A DNA stretch of 64,000 nt from Paucibacter aquatile (GTDB lineage: Bacteria > Pseudomonadota > Gammaproteobacteria > Burkholderiales > Burkholderiaceae_C). The notes below the pieces were generated by a model. It saw only the letters and a program-made list of their open reading frames with translations. It made no database searches and was not told the origin of the DNA. Position numbers and translations under genes: made by a program. Shown piece after piece: positions 42,605 through 51,100 of this stretch (position 1 is the first letter of the stretch; every line of letters begins with the position of its first letter). The stretch covers positions 3,100,001 to 3,164,000 of the forward strand of contig NZ_POSP01000003.1 in NCBI RefSeq assembly GCF_002885975.1, in the 5' to 3' direction.

Positions 42605-43933
42605 TCAGGCTGCTGCCCGCGCCCAGATCCAGTTCTTGGGCACATAAAAGCCCGATTCCTTGAGCGCGGCGGCGTAGGCCTCGAACTCGGTCAGCGATTC
42701 CAGGGTGCAGACGTCGCGGTAGCGGGCCACCTGGATGCGCTCGTCGGCGGCGGCATTGCCGCTGTACAGGCTGCTGGGTTGGAAGACGGTGAGGGGGAAG
42801 CCGTCGCCATAGCTCTCGCCTGGCTTGACGGTGAGCATGTCATGGGCGCTCAAGGCGCCGAAGGCACGATTGCGATGGGATTCGGCGTTGTGGTGCACGC
42901 GGCGCATGGGCGCCAGCTCGCCCACCGCGCCCATGGCCACATTGAGCTGGTTGATGCAGCGCAGGATGCGCGGCGTCAGATTGCCCATATCGGCGTGCTC
43001 GGCGCGATCGCTGACGCCGAAATAGACCTGGAACTTTTCGGCGGAGACCCCGTTGCGAAGGCTGTGCAGGGCCGCACGGCGGCGCAGATGGAAGTCGCCT
43101 GCGCGGCTCTGGGTGTGCAGGCTGGGGTCCAGGACGTTGTCCATGCCCTGGCCGGCGCGGAAAGCCACGCCCTTGTGCAGGGTGCCGTCCTGCAGCTGGA
43201 TCCCAGGCTTGATGATGTCGGCTTCGGCCCGGCTGCCGTACTGGCCCCAGCTGGGGCAGACGGCGAACAGATCGTAGTCGCCCGTCATGGGCTGGCCGGC
43301 ACCCATCTCGTTGGAGCACATCACCTCGAAGACCTCGGCGCGCAGGCCTTGCGGGTCCTTGTCCAGGATCATGAAGCTGTTGGTGTTGGCCAGACCCACG
43401 GGTGGGTAGACGCGGATTTCGTACTGGTCGGACTGGCCGATGGCAAAGGCGCGGAAGACCACGGGCTTGCCGTCACCGCTGCGGCGAGCCGTCAGCAGGA
43501 AGTCGCGGCTGCCAGGGATCGGGGTGCGAACGTCGATGGCGGTGCGGGCCGGCCGGCCCTCGGCGCGGGTCAGCTGCTCTTCGATCTGCGCCAGGCTCAG
43601 CAGCAGCGGCCGTTTGATGGCAAAGCGGGAGTCCAGGCCGTCGTCATTGGCCTGCGTGCCACGCAAGGCCTTCTCGGCGTCGTAGCCGACTTTGCTGTAG
43701 AGGCCGTTGTAGGGCACCAGGCCGGCATGCGGGCCCCAGTCGGAGCTCTTGCCTTTGACGTGGAAGTTCTTGCTCGGGTAGCCGCGCTCCAGCCAGCGTT
43801 TGGACCAGGGCCCGGTCGATCGGAAGATGATGACCTCGTTGAGCCGCGTCGCCACCCGCTTGGCGGCCTCCATATCGTTCAGCGTCATGCCATTCTGGTC
43901 ATGAGCAAAAGAAGCGTTCAGACCGACCAACAT
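42605..43933 (-). CDS. ExoY/CyaA/edema-factor-like nucleotidyl cyclase
   Basis: A 442-residue protein matching the class II (anthrax-type) adenylyl cyclase catalytic domain along most of its length. Visible blocks are NEVIIFRSTGPWSKRWLERG (residues 32-51), YPSKNFHVKGKSSDWGPHAG (52-71), MTGDYDLFAVCPSWG (216-230), GNLTPRILRCINQLN (317-331), MRRVHHNAESHRN (343-355) and YGDGFPLTVFQPSSLY (375-390). K55 and K62 correspond to the ATP-contacting lysines (ExoY K81/K88), D219 and D221 to the metal-binding DxD, and H347/H348 to the catalytic-loop His. Lys60 replaces the edema factor His351, as in ExoY. Family members are effectors switched on by host actin or calmodulin, making cAMP or cGMP. There is no signal peptide, type III chaperone or RTX tail in view. 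ATG 43933 has GGAG 6 bases upstream. Confidence 0.88.
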   Translation of the reverse strand: MLVGLNASFAHDQNGMTLNDMEAAKRVATRLNEVIIFRSTGPWSKRWLERGYPSKNFHVKGKSSDWGPHAGLVPYNGLYSKVGYDAEKALRGTQANDDGLDSRFAIKRPLLLSLAQIEEQLTRAEGRPARTAIDVRTPIPGSRDFLLTARRSGDGKPVVFRAFAIGQSDQYEIRVYPPVGLANTNSFMILDKDPQGLRAEVFEVMCSNEMGAGQPMTGDYDLFAVCPSWGQYGSRAEADIIKPGIQLQDGTLHKGVAFRAGQGMDNVLDPSLHTQSRAGDFHLRRRAALHSLRNGVSAEKFQVYFGVSDRAEHADMGNLTPRILRCINQLNVAMGAVGELAPMRRVHHNAESHRNRAFGALSAHDMLTVKPGESYGDGFPLTVFQPSSLYSGNAAADERIQVARYRDVCTLESLTEFEAYAAALKESGFYVPKNWIWARAAA

Positions 43934-43939
43934 TGCAAA

Positions 43940-43943
43940 CTCC
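43940..43943 (-). promoter_or_regulatory. Shine-Dalgarno supporting the cyclase ATG 43933
   Basis: GGAG on the minus strand, 6 bases before ATG 43933. The alternative TTG 43993 has no such site. Confidence 0.6.
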
Positions 43944-44145
43944 AGCAGCTCTGCAGCGAGGGGCCAAAATCCGGCCCGGTGTGCATTCAACAAGTCGAGA
44001 GCCGGAACTCTACGTTCAAGCCATGGGGGCGCATCGCTTCGTGGCGCGGGAATTTTGCCGCGGCGCCCCTGCGACCGTGGGGCGGCCTCACCGGCCTCAC
44101 CGGCCGCAACTGCCCGGACTCAACCCAGCCAAAGGAGACAGTGCA

Positions 44146-45084
44146 ATGACGATGTGGAACCCAGGCCCTCTCTGCGCGGGGTGGCTCGCGCTGGCCTTGC
44201 TCGCACCGGGCGCGGCCGGTGCGACCGCGCCGGCGGAGCGCCCCAGCGAGCCTGAGACCCAGGCTGCACCTGCCAGCCAGCCCTACGTCATTGCCCAAAC
44301 CTACCGGCTGCAATCCCAGGTTTTGAACGAGACGCGCGAGCTCAACATCATGTTGCCCGAGGGCTATGCCGAGCACCCGGAGCAGCGCTACCCGGTGATC
44401 TATCTGCTCGATGGCGGCCAGCAGGAAGACTTCACCCACATGGCCGGCGCGGTGCAGTTCGCCAGCTTTCCCTGGGTGGAGCGCCTGCCGCCGGCCATCC
44501 TGGTGGGCATCGCCAACACCGACCGCAAGCGGGACATGACCTTCAAGCCTGCGCCTGGCTATGCCCTGCCGAAGTGGCTGCAGGCCTACAGCGAGGCCTA
44601 CAAGACCGCAGGTGGTTCTGATCAGTTCATCCGTTTCCTGGAAACCGAGGTGCAGCCCTTCGTGGCCCAGAACTTTCGCGCCGGGCCCGACCGCATCTTG
44701 ATTGGCCAGTCATTGGCCGGCCTGCTGGCCACCGAGGTGCTGCTCAAGAAGCCGGCCCTGTTCAATCACTACGTGATCATGAGCCCCAGCCTGTGGTGGG
44801 ATCAGGGCTCCCTGCTCAAGCAGACGCCGCAGTGGCTGAAGCTGCAGGGCCAGGGCTCAGGCAGCGGCGGCGTTCGCAAGGTCTACCTGGCTGTGGGCAA
44901 GGAAGGCCCGGAGATGGAGCGCGACACGCGGGCCCTGGCCGCGCTCATTCACCAGCAGCGATCCGCGCAGCAAGAGCTGGTCTTCGAGTACTTGCCCCGA
45001 GAGAACCACGGCAGCATTCTTCACCCGGCGGCCTTGAGCGCCTTCGCGCACTTTTTCGCTGCGCAGAAGAAGAAGGGCCGCTAG
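44146..45084 (+). CDS. Exported alpha/beta-hydrolase esterase (Esterase D/Fes-like)
   Basis: A 312-residue exported esterase of the PF00756 type, which includes siderophore esterases. ATG 44146 lies 8 bases after AAGGAG (44132-44137), and a signal peptide follows (LCAGWLALALLAPGAAGA). NIMLPEGYAEHPEQRYPVIYLLDGGQ is the family's N-terminal block (split across strands), and ILVGIANTDRKRDM follows. The nucleophile elbow is ILIGQSLAGLLATEVLL, with Ser in GQSLAG. The final His is in PRENHGSILHPAAL. It is divergent from the cyclase gene across 212 bases. The periplasmic substrate is unknown. Confidence 0.9.
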   Translation: MTMWNPGPLCAGWLALALLAPGAAGATAPAERPSEPETQAAPASQPYVIAQTYRLQSQVLNETRELNIMLPEGYAEHPEQRYPVIYLLDGGQQEDFTHMAGAVQFASFPWVERLPPAILVGIANTDRKRDMTFKPAPGYALPKWLQAYSEAYKTAGGSDQFIRFLETEVQPFVAQNFRAGPDRILIGQSLAGLLATEVLLKKPALFNHYVIMSPSLWWDQGSLLKQTPQWLKLQGQGSGSGGVRKVYLAVGKEGPEMERDTRALAALIHQQRSAQQELVFEYLPRENHGSILHPAALSAFAHFFAAQKKKGR

Positions 45085-45106
45085 GCGCGGCGCCAGTCTG
45101 CGCGCC

Positions 45107-45970
45107 TTATTTGATGGACGTGAAGCGCCCTCAAACTGATCGTTCGAGCGGTGCAGCGTCTCGACGCCGGGCTTCATGGCCCAGGGGCGCACCTGGTGGT
45201 GCAGGGGGACGAACAGGTGCTCATCGCGCAGGCGCAGCAGGGCCGCGCGGATTTGGGCATTGCGCTTGGCCACATCGGGCTCGAACTTGATCTGCTGGAT
45301 CAGGGCATCGAGCTTGGCGTCGCTGACCTTGCCGAAATTGAAGTTGCCGTCGGCGCCGCTGGTGCGCGTGTGGCCCCAGGCCTGCATGCCGTAGAGCGCG
45401 TCGTAGGTGGAGATGCCCCAGCCCAGCATGAAGAAGGGCGACTCGAAGCGCTGGAAGGTCTGGCTGTGGGTGACAAAGGGCAGGGTGATCAGGCGCACCT
45501 TGACGCCGATCCTGGCCCACATGGCCACCGCTGCCTGGCAGATCTGTTCGTCGTTGACATAGCGCTTGTTCGGGCAGTTCAGCGGCACCTCGAAGCCCTG
45601 CGGATAGCCAGCCTCGGCCAGCAGCTTGCGCGCGCGCTCGACATTGGGCTTGAGGGGCGCATCGAGTGCGGTGTCGTGGCCGTTCACGCCCGGCGGAATC
45701 ATCAGGGCCGCGGGCACCGACAGGCCGCGCATGATGCTGCGCTTGATGGCTTCGCGGTCCAGGGCCAGGTTGAGCGCCTCGCGCACGCGCCGGTCCTTGA
45801 AGGGGTTCTTGCACTTGACCGAGGAGTCCCGCAGCTCGTCGCTGCCCTGGTCCATGACGAAGAAGATGGTCTGCACCTCAGGGCCTTCGATCAGCTTGAC
45901 CTTGCCCTCTTTCTTGAGCTTGAGAAAGTCGGCCGGCGGCAGGTCGGTGACCGCCGTCCTTGCTCGCGTA
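45107..45970 (-). pseudogene. Remnant of a peptide ABC transporter substrate-binding protein (SBP_bac_5)
   Basis: The C-terminal half of a DppA/OppA-type binding protein is recognisable: DLPPADFLKLKKEGKVKLIEG, NPFKDRRVREALNLALDREAIK, LLAEAGYPQGFEV, MWARIGVKVRL and FVPLHHQVRPWAMKPGV. The N-terminal half, including the signal peptide, is absent: just upstream of 45970 the frame meets a stop. Near the 3' end a missing base around 45128-45132 shifts the frame; after it, the expected C-terminus RFTSIK and stop TAA (45107-45109) are found in the other frame. It is therefore a broken gene, not a functional transporter part. Confidence 0.8.
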
Positions 45971-46120
45971 AATCACGCCCCGGTTGCCGACCAGCCTGCC
46001 AAGGCTGCTGCCCTTGAAACGGATTGGACGGAAAGGGCTTGTACGTGGAGCAGGCAGCCGAGGGGACTGGGATACATTGATTCACAATCGCCACCCATCC
46101 TCATCTGCCAATCTCCGCTC

Positions 46121-46699
46121 ATGTTGCTGCGTCACCTTGCTGCCCTGTCTTCACTGGCCTGGGCTCTGAGTTCCGCCGCCTCGGAGTCTGTCAGTGGAGT
46201 CGCCCCGCAGGCCATTGAGTGCGCACGCGCAAAGTACCAGCGCCATGTGCGCGCCCAGCAGCAATGGCAGCACGGCCTGGCGGCGCTGATCGTGCGGACC
46301 GATGGCCAATACAAGGACCTGGCCGCCGAACAACTGAGGCAGCAGCTGCGCAATATCGAGATCAACCAGCTGGTCGTCGAGCATCTGCTGAATCGCAAGA
46401 CCGCAGTCTTGATGCTGGACGCTCGACCCACCAACGAGTGGCCGGACCTGCTGGACCGCAAGGAGCAGGCGGCTCTGCTCGCCAGCAGCTCGCGCTATGC
46501 CGAACTGAGCGCGCAGAGTCGCGCCGAGAGGCAAGCCGCCGCCAGCGCAGGCCGGAGCTCGAATTCCGAGGCCCTGGGTGCGCTGGTGCGAGGCTTCTCG
46601 ACGACGAGTCCGGCTTACCAGGCCTTGCTCGCCGAGCTCTCGGCGACGCTTGCCGAGCTCAGGCAGCCGGGCTGCGCTTGGCAGAATCCGCGCCGATGA
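46121..46699 (+). CDS. Exported hypothetical protein
   Basis: A 192-residue protein with a signal peptide (MLLRHLAALSSLAWALSSAAS) and no recognised domain. The mature part is strongly helical and charged, with one Cys near each end (IECARAKYQRHV and QPGCAWQNPRR) that could form a disulfide. Much of it looks amphipathic (LAAEQLRQQLRNIEINQLVVEHLLNR is split by turns). It precedes the phosphoethanolamine-transferase-like gene by 114 bases in the same direction. Confidence 0.6.
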   Translation: MLLRHLAALSSLAWALSSAASESVSGVAPQAIECARAKYQRHVRAQQQWQHGLAALIVRTDGQYKDLAAEQLRQQLRNIEINQLVVEHLLNRKTAVLMLDARPTNEWPDLLDRKEQAALLASSSRYAELSAQSRAERQAAASAGRSSNSEALGALVRGFSTTSPAYQALLAELSATLAELRQPGCAWQNPRR

Positions 46700-46813
46700 G
46701 CGGCCTCGGCAAGCCAGCTGCCGCGTCGCCGCGCAGCGGCAGGTCTGATGCAGCCGCCCGGCGCCGACCAGACGCCTGGTCATCCACGACTCCGAAGGCC
46801 CAGCTCCGATGCC

Positions 46814-48478
46814 ATGAACATCATTTCTTCGATGCGAGCCTGGCTCGCTGAACTGTTTCTGCGCCGGCCGTCATTCGGCATTGCCGCTCTGGCCGCCTTG
46901 CTCTTGCTGTCGGCCAGCCTCGGGCATGAAGGCCTGCGCGTGCCGCAGATGCTGCTGCTGGCCCTGCCCGGCCTGATCTGGCTGCGCTGGCCGGTGCGCA
47001 GCCCGTCGTGGCGGCGGTTGCGCCTGTTCGGTGTGGCGATGCTGCTCGGGGCTTTTCTGCTCGATGGCTTCTTGCGTGCCTATCTGCGCCAGCGTTATGC
47101 GGCCGTGCCGGACAGCACCCTGGTGCTCACTGCTGCAGCCAATACCAGCCCGCGCGAGGCCCTGGAGTACCTGATGGCTCAGGGGGCTCAATGGTGGCCG
47201 GGTCTGGTGGCGCTTTTGCTGGCGCTGGGCCTGCTGCTCGGCCTGGTGCGCCTGGCCAGCCAGCAGCCGCCCCGCCCGCTGGGGACCGGCTCGCGTTGGC
47301 TGTGGCTGGGCCTGCTGCTGCTGTGCTGTGTGGCCCATGCCAGCAAGCCCTGGCGGCGCCATCACCCGGCGGCCTTCTGGCCCCATTGGGCGGTGTCGGT
47401 CGAGACCTTGCGCATGAACTGGTCTGACCAGAGCCAGCAGCGTGAGCTCCTGCTGGAACAGGCCCGGGCGTCCGGCGTGCGCGCCTTGGGCGCTGAGTCT
47501 TCGACGGTGGTGCTGGTGCTGACCGACAGTGTCAACCGAGACAATATGAGCTTGTATGGCTATCCACGCGAGACCACCCCGCAGTTGCAGGCCTTGAGCC
47601 GCGAAGAGGGCGCACGATTGCTGGTGCTGCCTCACGCCTGGTCGGTGCAGGCCACGACGGTGGCGGCGCTCGACGGCCTGTTCAGCCTCGGCGGCAGCAT
47701 GGCGGCACAGCCAGGCTCGGCGGCGCCTGCGCCGGGTCACATCCTGGCTTTGGCTCGCGCGGCCGGCTACCGCGTCTGGTGGATGAGCAACCATGACGAC
47801 CTCGCCATCGAGCAGCAGCATGCCCAGCTGGCGGACACCGTCGAGATGATCAATCGCGAGCCGGGGCGTTCCTCATCCATGCTGGACGGCGAGCTGCTGG
47901 ACTCCCTGGAGGTGGCTTTGGCCGATCGCTCCGCGCCGCGCAAGCTGATCGTGCTCCATCTGCTCGGCGCGCACCCGCATTACCGCTTGCGAGCGCCCGA
48001 GGCGCTTCGGCCTTTCGAGCAGGGAGGCGATGCGGTGGAGCGCGAGATGCAGCGTCAGCAGCGTCCCGTCTGGTTGCGCGAGCAGCGGCAGGACTATGAC
48101 GCAGTCATTCACTACCACGACGGGGTGGTTGCCGAGACCTTGCGAATGCTCAGGCGCCATGTGCCGGTAGGCGGCGAGGCCGCCTGGATGTATTTGTCGG
48201 ACCATGGGCAGGAGGTCGGCCACCGCATCGATCACGCTGGCCACAGCCCAGGCACCGAGGCGGGCTATCGGATCCCGGCCATGCTGTGGCGTACGCCGCA
48301 AGCCTTTGCCCCGGGCAGCGGCCAGCAGCCGTTTCGGGCCGATTGGACGGGCTGGACGCTGGCCGAGCTCCTGCGCATCGAATGGCCCGGCATGGAGCCG
48401 GCACGCAATGTGCTCGACCCGCGCTATCGCTGGGAGGCGCCGCAGCTGCCGATCGGCGAGGTGGACTTCGCCCGCTGA
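46814..48478 (+). CDS. Phosphoethanolamine-transferase/sulfatase-like inner-membrane protein with altered active site
   Basis: A 554-residue protein with about five N-terminal membrane helices (to ~residue 190), then a periplasmic alkaline-phosphatase-superfamily domain. VVLVLTDSVNRDNMSLYGYP corresponds to the active-site block of EptA/CptA-type lipid phosphoethanolamine transferases, and MYLSDHGQEVGHRIDHAGHSPG to their DHG metal site. In those enzymes the first block usually reads GE(S)T-x-R, with Thr as the nucleophile and Glu on zinc. Here the aligned positions are Asp and Val (TDSVNR), so it may use the neighbouring Ser or be catalytically different. LPS or exopolysaccharide modification is inference. 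ATG 46814 precedes the first helix. Confidence 0.75.
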   Translation: MNIISSMRAWLAELFLRRPSFGIAALAALLLLSASLGHEGLRVPQMLLLALPGLIWLRWPVRSPSWRRLRLFGVAMLLGAFLLDGFLRAYLRQRYAAVPDSTLVLTAAANTSPREALEYLMAQGAQWWPGLVALLLALGLLLGLVRLASQQPPRPLGTGSRWLWLGLLLLCCVAHASKPWRRHHPAAFWPHWAVSVETLRMNWSDQSQQRELLLEQARASGVRALGAESSTVVLVLTDSVNRDNMSLYGYPRETTPQLQALSREEGARLLVLPHAWSVQATTVAALDGLFSLGGSMAAQPGSAAPAPGHILALARAAGYRVWWMSNHDDLAIEQQHAQLADTVEMINREPGRSSSMLDGELLDSLEVALADRSAPRKLIVLHLLGAHPHYRLRAPEALRPFEQGGDAVEREMQRQQRPVWLREQRQDYDAVIHYHDGVVAETLRMLRRHVPVGGEAAWMYLSDHGQEVGHRIDHAGHSPGTEAGYRIPAMLWRTPQAFAPGSGQQPFRADWTGWTLAELLRIEWPGMEPARNVLDPRYRWEAPQLPIGEVDFAR

Positions 48479-48720
48479 CGGCAGCTGCCTTTGGCGGCCC
48501 GCCGGCCGGCCTAACGCTTCGGGGTGCCTTGCAGTTCCCGGAGCGCGCTGCCTTCCCCAAAGCTGACGAAGAGGGTGCGCAGCAGCGCCGCTCCAGCCGC
48601 AGCTGCAAGGCATGCGACGACTCGTACACCGACGGGGCGCAGCGCAAGGCCTTGACCGAGGCCGCGACGGCAATGCTTGAGATCCAGACGAGCTTCTGAA
48701 TCCGGTTCAGCGCCAGGTTC

Positions 48721-48749
48721 TTGACGGTTTATGTTTTGCCTCATACATT
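48721..48749 (+). promoter_or_regulatory. Promoter with ATGT-N10-ACAT operator of the padR gene
   Basis: TTGACG (48721-48726) and TACATT (48744-48749) are spaced by 17 bases, a good sigma-70 pattern in a locally A+T-rich stretch. ATGT (48731-48734) and ACAT (48745-48748) form an inverted repeat over the spacer and -10 box, as for autoregulated PadR promoters. The remainder of the 306-base gap 48479-48784 shows no convincing gene. Confidence 0.6.
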
Positions 48750-48784
48750 GCACTACAAGGTATGTTGTTGAACAAGGTAAAGCC

Positions 48785-49159
48785 GTGGAAAACGAAGACT
48801 CCCAGGACAAATGGCAGATCCAGATCCGCAAAGGCGCGCTGGAGCTGGTGATCCTTGCCGCTTTGCGCGGTCCGCCGGTCTATGGCCTCGCGCTGCTGCG
48901 ACATCTGCAGCAGTTCCCCACCACGGCCATCACAGAAGGCACCTTGTATCCCCTGCTCGATCGCCTCAAACGCGACGAGCTGGTCAGCGCCGACTGGATT
49001 CAGGAAGGCTCCACCCGCCCGCGCAAGTACTACCAGCTCACCGCCAAAGGTGAACAGCGACTCCAGACCCTCGCTGCCGCTTGGCAACAGTCGGTGGCCG
49101 ACATCAACGCCTTGCTGACGACGCCGACTCCGGCCGCAGATCCAAGAAAAGGAACTTGA
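48785..49159 (+). CDS. PadR-family transcriptional repressor
   Basis: A 124-residue PadR-type winged-helix regulator. IRKGALELVILAALRGPPVYGLALLRHL and TEGTLYPLLDRLKRDELVSADW are the family's helix-turn-helix core. GSTRPRKYYQLTAKGEQRL is the wing, and a short C-terminal helix follows (PadR-s2 type). GTG 48785 follows AAGG by 7 bases; an upstream ATG at 48731 would place the promoter inside the gene. The next gene, a HAAS-domain membrane protein, starts one base after the stop, a standard PadR/DUF1700 pairing. Confidence 0.9.
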   Translation: MENEDSQDKWQIQIRKGALELVILAALRGPPVYGLALLRHLQQFPTTAITEGTLYPLLDRLKRDELVSADWIQEGSTRPRKYYQLTAKGEQRLQTLAAAWQQSVADINALLTTPTPAADPRKGT

Positions 49160-49160
49160 C

Positions 49161-49715
49161 ATGATTTCCCGTCAACCGATCCGAGCCTATGTCCGTGCCT
49201 TGGCCGGGCATCTCCACAGCCTCGACAAAGTCGATGCGGACGAAGTCATCCGGGAAATCGAAGGCCATCTACACGAGGTGGTGGACAACGCCGAAGAGCG
49301 CGGCGAGGCGCTCGATCTGGCGGCACTGCTGGAGGGCTTCGGCCCGCCGCAAGCACTTGCCGCCCAGTACATCGAACATCTGCGTCAGGGCACGCCACCT
49401 CCGGCCGGCTTCCGTGTGCTGAGGCGGGTCAAACAGGGTGTCAGCCGCAGCCTGTATTGGTCTATGGGTGTTTTCGGTTACTCCATCGCGGCCGGCTTGC
49501 TCTTTCTGGCGCTGGCCAAGCTCTGGTCACCCGACTCCACAGGCGTCTGGTCGGTGGCCGGTGGCCAATCCATTGTGGTGGCTTGGGCCGCTCAGCCTCC
49601 GGCGGAGCCGGAACTGCTGGGCTGGTGGCTGCTGCCTGTGGCGCTGGCATTGGCATTGGGCTGTGCCGAACTGACCCGGCGGGTGATGCGCGTTCTGCGA
49701 CGCGGGCTGATGTAG
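49161..49715 (+). CDS. HAAS/DUF1700-type membrane protein, PadR partner
   Basis: A 184-residue protein. The N-terminal HAAS domain (residues ~5-75) shows YVRALAGHLHSLDKVDADEVIREIEGHL and LEGFGPPQALAAQYI. Two membrane helices follow (GVFGYSIAAGLLFLALAKLW and GWWLLPVALALALGCAEL). Such proteins are regularly encoded with PadR regulators and are thought to sense or respond to membrane stress. It lies one base after padR. A 157-base gap follows. Confidence 0.85.
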   Translation: MISRQPIRAYVRALAGHLHSLDKVDADEVIREIEGHLHEVVDNAEERGEALDLAALLEGFGPPQALAAQYIEHLRQGTPPPAGFRVLRRVKQGVSRSLYWSMGVFGYSIAAGLLFLALAKLWSPDSTGVWSVAGGQSIVVAWAAQPPAEPELLGWWLLPVALALALGCAELTRRVMRVLRRGLM

Positions 49716-49872
49716 ACGGCGTAAGGCCACCCTCCTGGCCGGCAGGACGCTCCGCCTGAATCACTCGGACCCTGCCTCAGCCACTCCACTGAACGAATCG
49801 GCGGCCGGGCATGGCCGTTGGGGTTTCGCTCGCCCGCAAAAAGGCGGAGCAAGCCAGAAACGGGGAATCCGC

Positions 49873-51054
49873 ATGAAAAAACTCTGGACATTGATGTGGC
49901 ACTTCATGGTCGTGGGCTTGGCGCTAGCAAGCCTTGCGGCCGCCGTCGGCATCTGGCATGGCGCCGATGTCCATCTCGGTGACAACATGACGGCCTACAA
50001 AGTGGGCGATGAGGGCCCGCATGTGTTTCTGGAAGGCGATCTCTGGGCGCAGAAAACCCTGCGTGGCAGCCGTGACGAGGGCTTTCATGTGGAAGAAGAA
50101 GGCCATCCGCGGCATGGGCCCTTTGCAATCGACGTGCGGTTCCCGCTCGACAACAGCCGATTCACCGTCCATGTGGAGCCGCCGGAGCCCGCAGCGGGCT
50201 TTGTCTCACCGCCCGTGCACTATCAGGACGGGGCACCGGTGTTGGCGGTGTCAGACATCGAGGGGAACTACAAGACCTTTCGCGATTTGCTGATCGCAGC
50301 GCAGGTCATCGACGCCAATCTGGATTGGAAGTTTGGCCGTGGCCATCTGGTGCTGATCGGTGACTTTGTCGACCGCGGCGCCTCGACGACGCAAGTGCTT
50401 TGGCTGATCTACAAGCTCGAGCAAGCGGCGGCTCGGCACGGTGGCCGGGTTCACTACATCCTCGGCAACCACGAGATCAAGAACCTGCAAGGCAATTTTC
50501 AGGCGGCCCACAAGAAGTACTTCAACATCGCTGGCATGCTCGGCAAGCAGCAGCACGAGTTGTTTGGTGACCAGTCCTTCATCGGCCAATGGCTGATGAG
50601 CAAGAACAGCGTCGAGCTGATCAACGGGGTCTTGTTTGCACACGGAGGCTTGCATCCGATCCTGGCCGAGCTGCCCTACACGCTGGAAGACATCAATGCC
50701 CAGGTTCGTCAGCAGTACCGGCAGATGTTCTATCCGAAGAAGGCCGCATCACGGGGGGATGTGCTGAGTGACACCTCGAAAGGCGTCGCCTGGTACCGCG
50801 GCTACTTCGAAGGCGACCTGCGTCAGGAAGATGTTGAAAAGCTGCTGAACAAGTTCCAGGCCCGGGCGATCGCAGTCGGCCACACCCCGGTGTGGAACAT
50901 CAAAACCTTGTTTGACGGCAAGGTCTACGCCGTCGACGTGCGGCATCCACTGGACTACCGCTGGACCCTTCCTGCGCGCCGCTCTCAGGCCCTGAGGCTG
51001 GAAGCGGACCAAGCCTGGCGTGTACATGACGACGGTGAGCGTCAGCCCCTGTGA
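49873..51054 (+). CDS. Membrane-anchored or exported metallophosphoesterase
   Basis: A 393-residue calcineurin-like phosphoesterase. An N-terminal hydrophobic segment (WHFMVVGLALASLAAAVGI) exports or anchors it, and a ~90-residue beta-rich domain precedes the catalytic part. Metal motifs are SDIEGNYKTF (DxHG position, with Glu for His), LVLIGDFVDRG, YILGNHEIKNLQG, LFAHGGLHP and AVGHTPVWN. The order fits PPP-like phosphatases of the Shewanella (Shelph) group. DIEGN in place of DxHG occurs in some bacterial members. The start follows a GGGGAA stretch. The next gene starts 46 bases downstream. Confidence 0.88.
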   Translation: MKKLWTLMWHFMVVGLALASLAAAVGIWHGADVHLGDNMTAYKVGDEGPHVFLEGDLWAQKTLRGSRDEGFHVEEEGHPRHGPFAIDVRFPLDNSRFTVHVEPPEPAAGFVSPPVHYQDGAPVLAVSDIEGNYKTFRDLLIAAQVIDANLDWKFGRGHLVLIGDFVDRGASTTQVLWLIYKLEQAAARHGGRVHYILGNHEIKNLQGNFQAAHKKYFNIAGMLGKQQHELFGDQSFIGQWLMSKNSVELINGVLFAHGGLHPILAELPYTLEDINAQVRQQYRQMFYPKKAASRGDVLSDTSKGVAWYRGYFEGDLRQEDVEKLLNKFQARAIAVGHTPVWNIKTLFDGKVYAVDVRHPLDYRWTLPARRSQALRLEADQAWRVHDDGERQPL

Positions 51055-51100
51055 ATCCGTCCGCGACTCATTCTCAAGCCCTCTTTTCACGGAGCCACTC

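Noticed and set aside
41801..45084. Toxin-immunity cassette reading of the cyclase with its two neighbours
   Set aside because: The neighbours are a PEP-CTERM surface protein and a secreted esterase on the opposite strand; class II cyclases need a eukaryotic activator, so no immunity gene is expected.
44857..45876. Intact 339-codon substrate-binding protein gene
   Set aside because: The frame continues past the true family C-terminus into the antisense of the esterase because of a frameshift, and the N-terminal half is missing, so it is called a pseudogene.
48511..48744. Small minus-strand frame with one hydrophobic segment before padR
   Set aside because: It would overlap the padR promoter, lacks a ribosome site and has no recognised family; a decayed gene remains possible.
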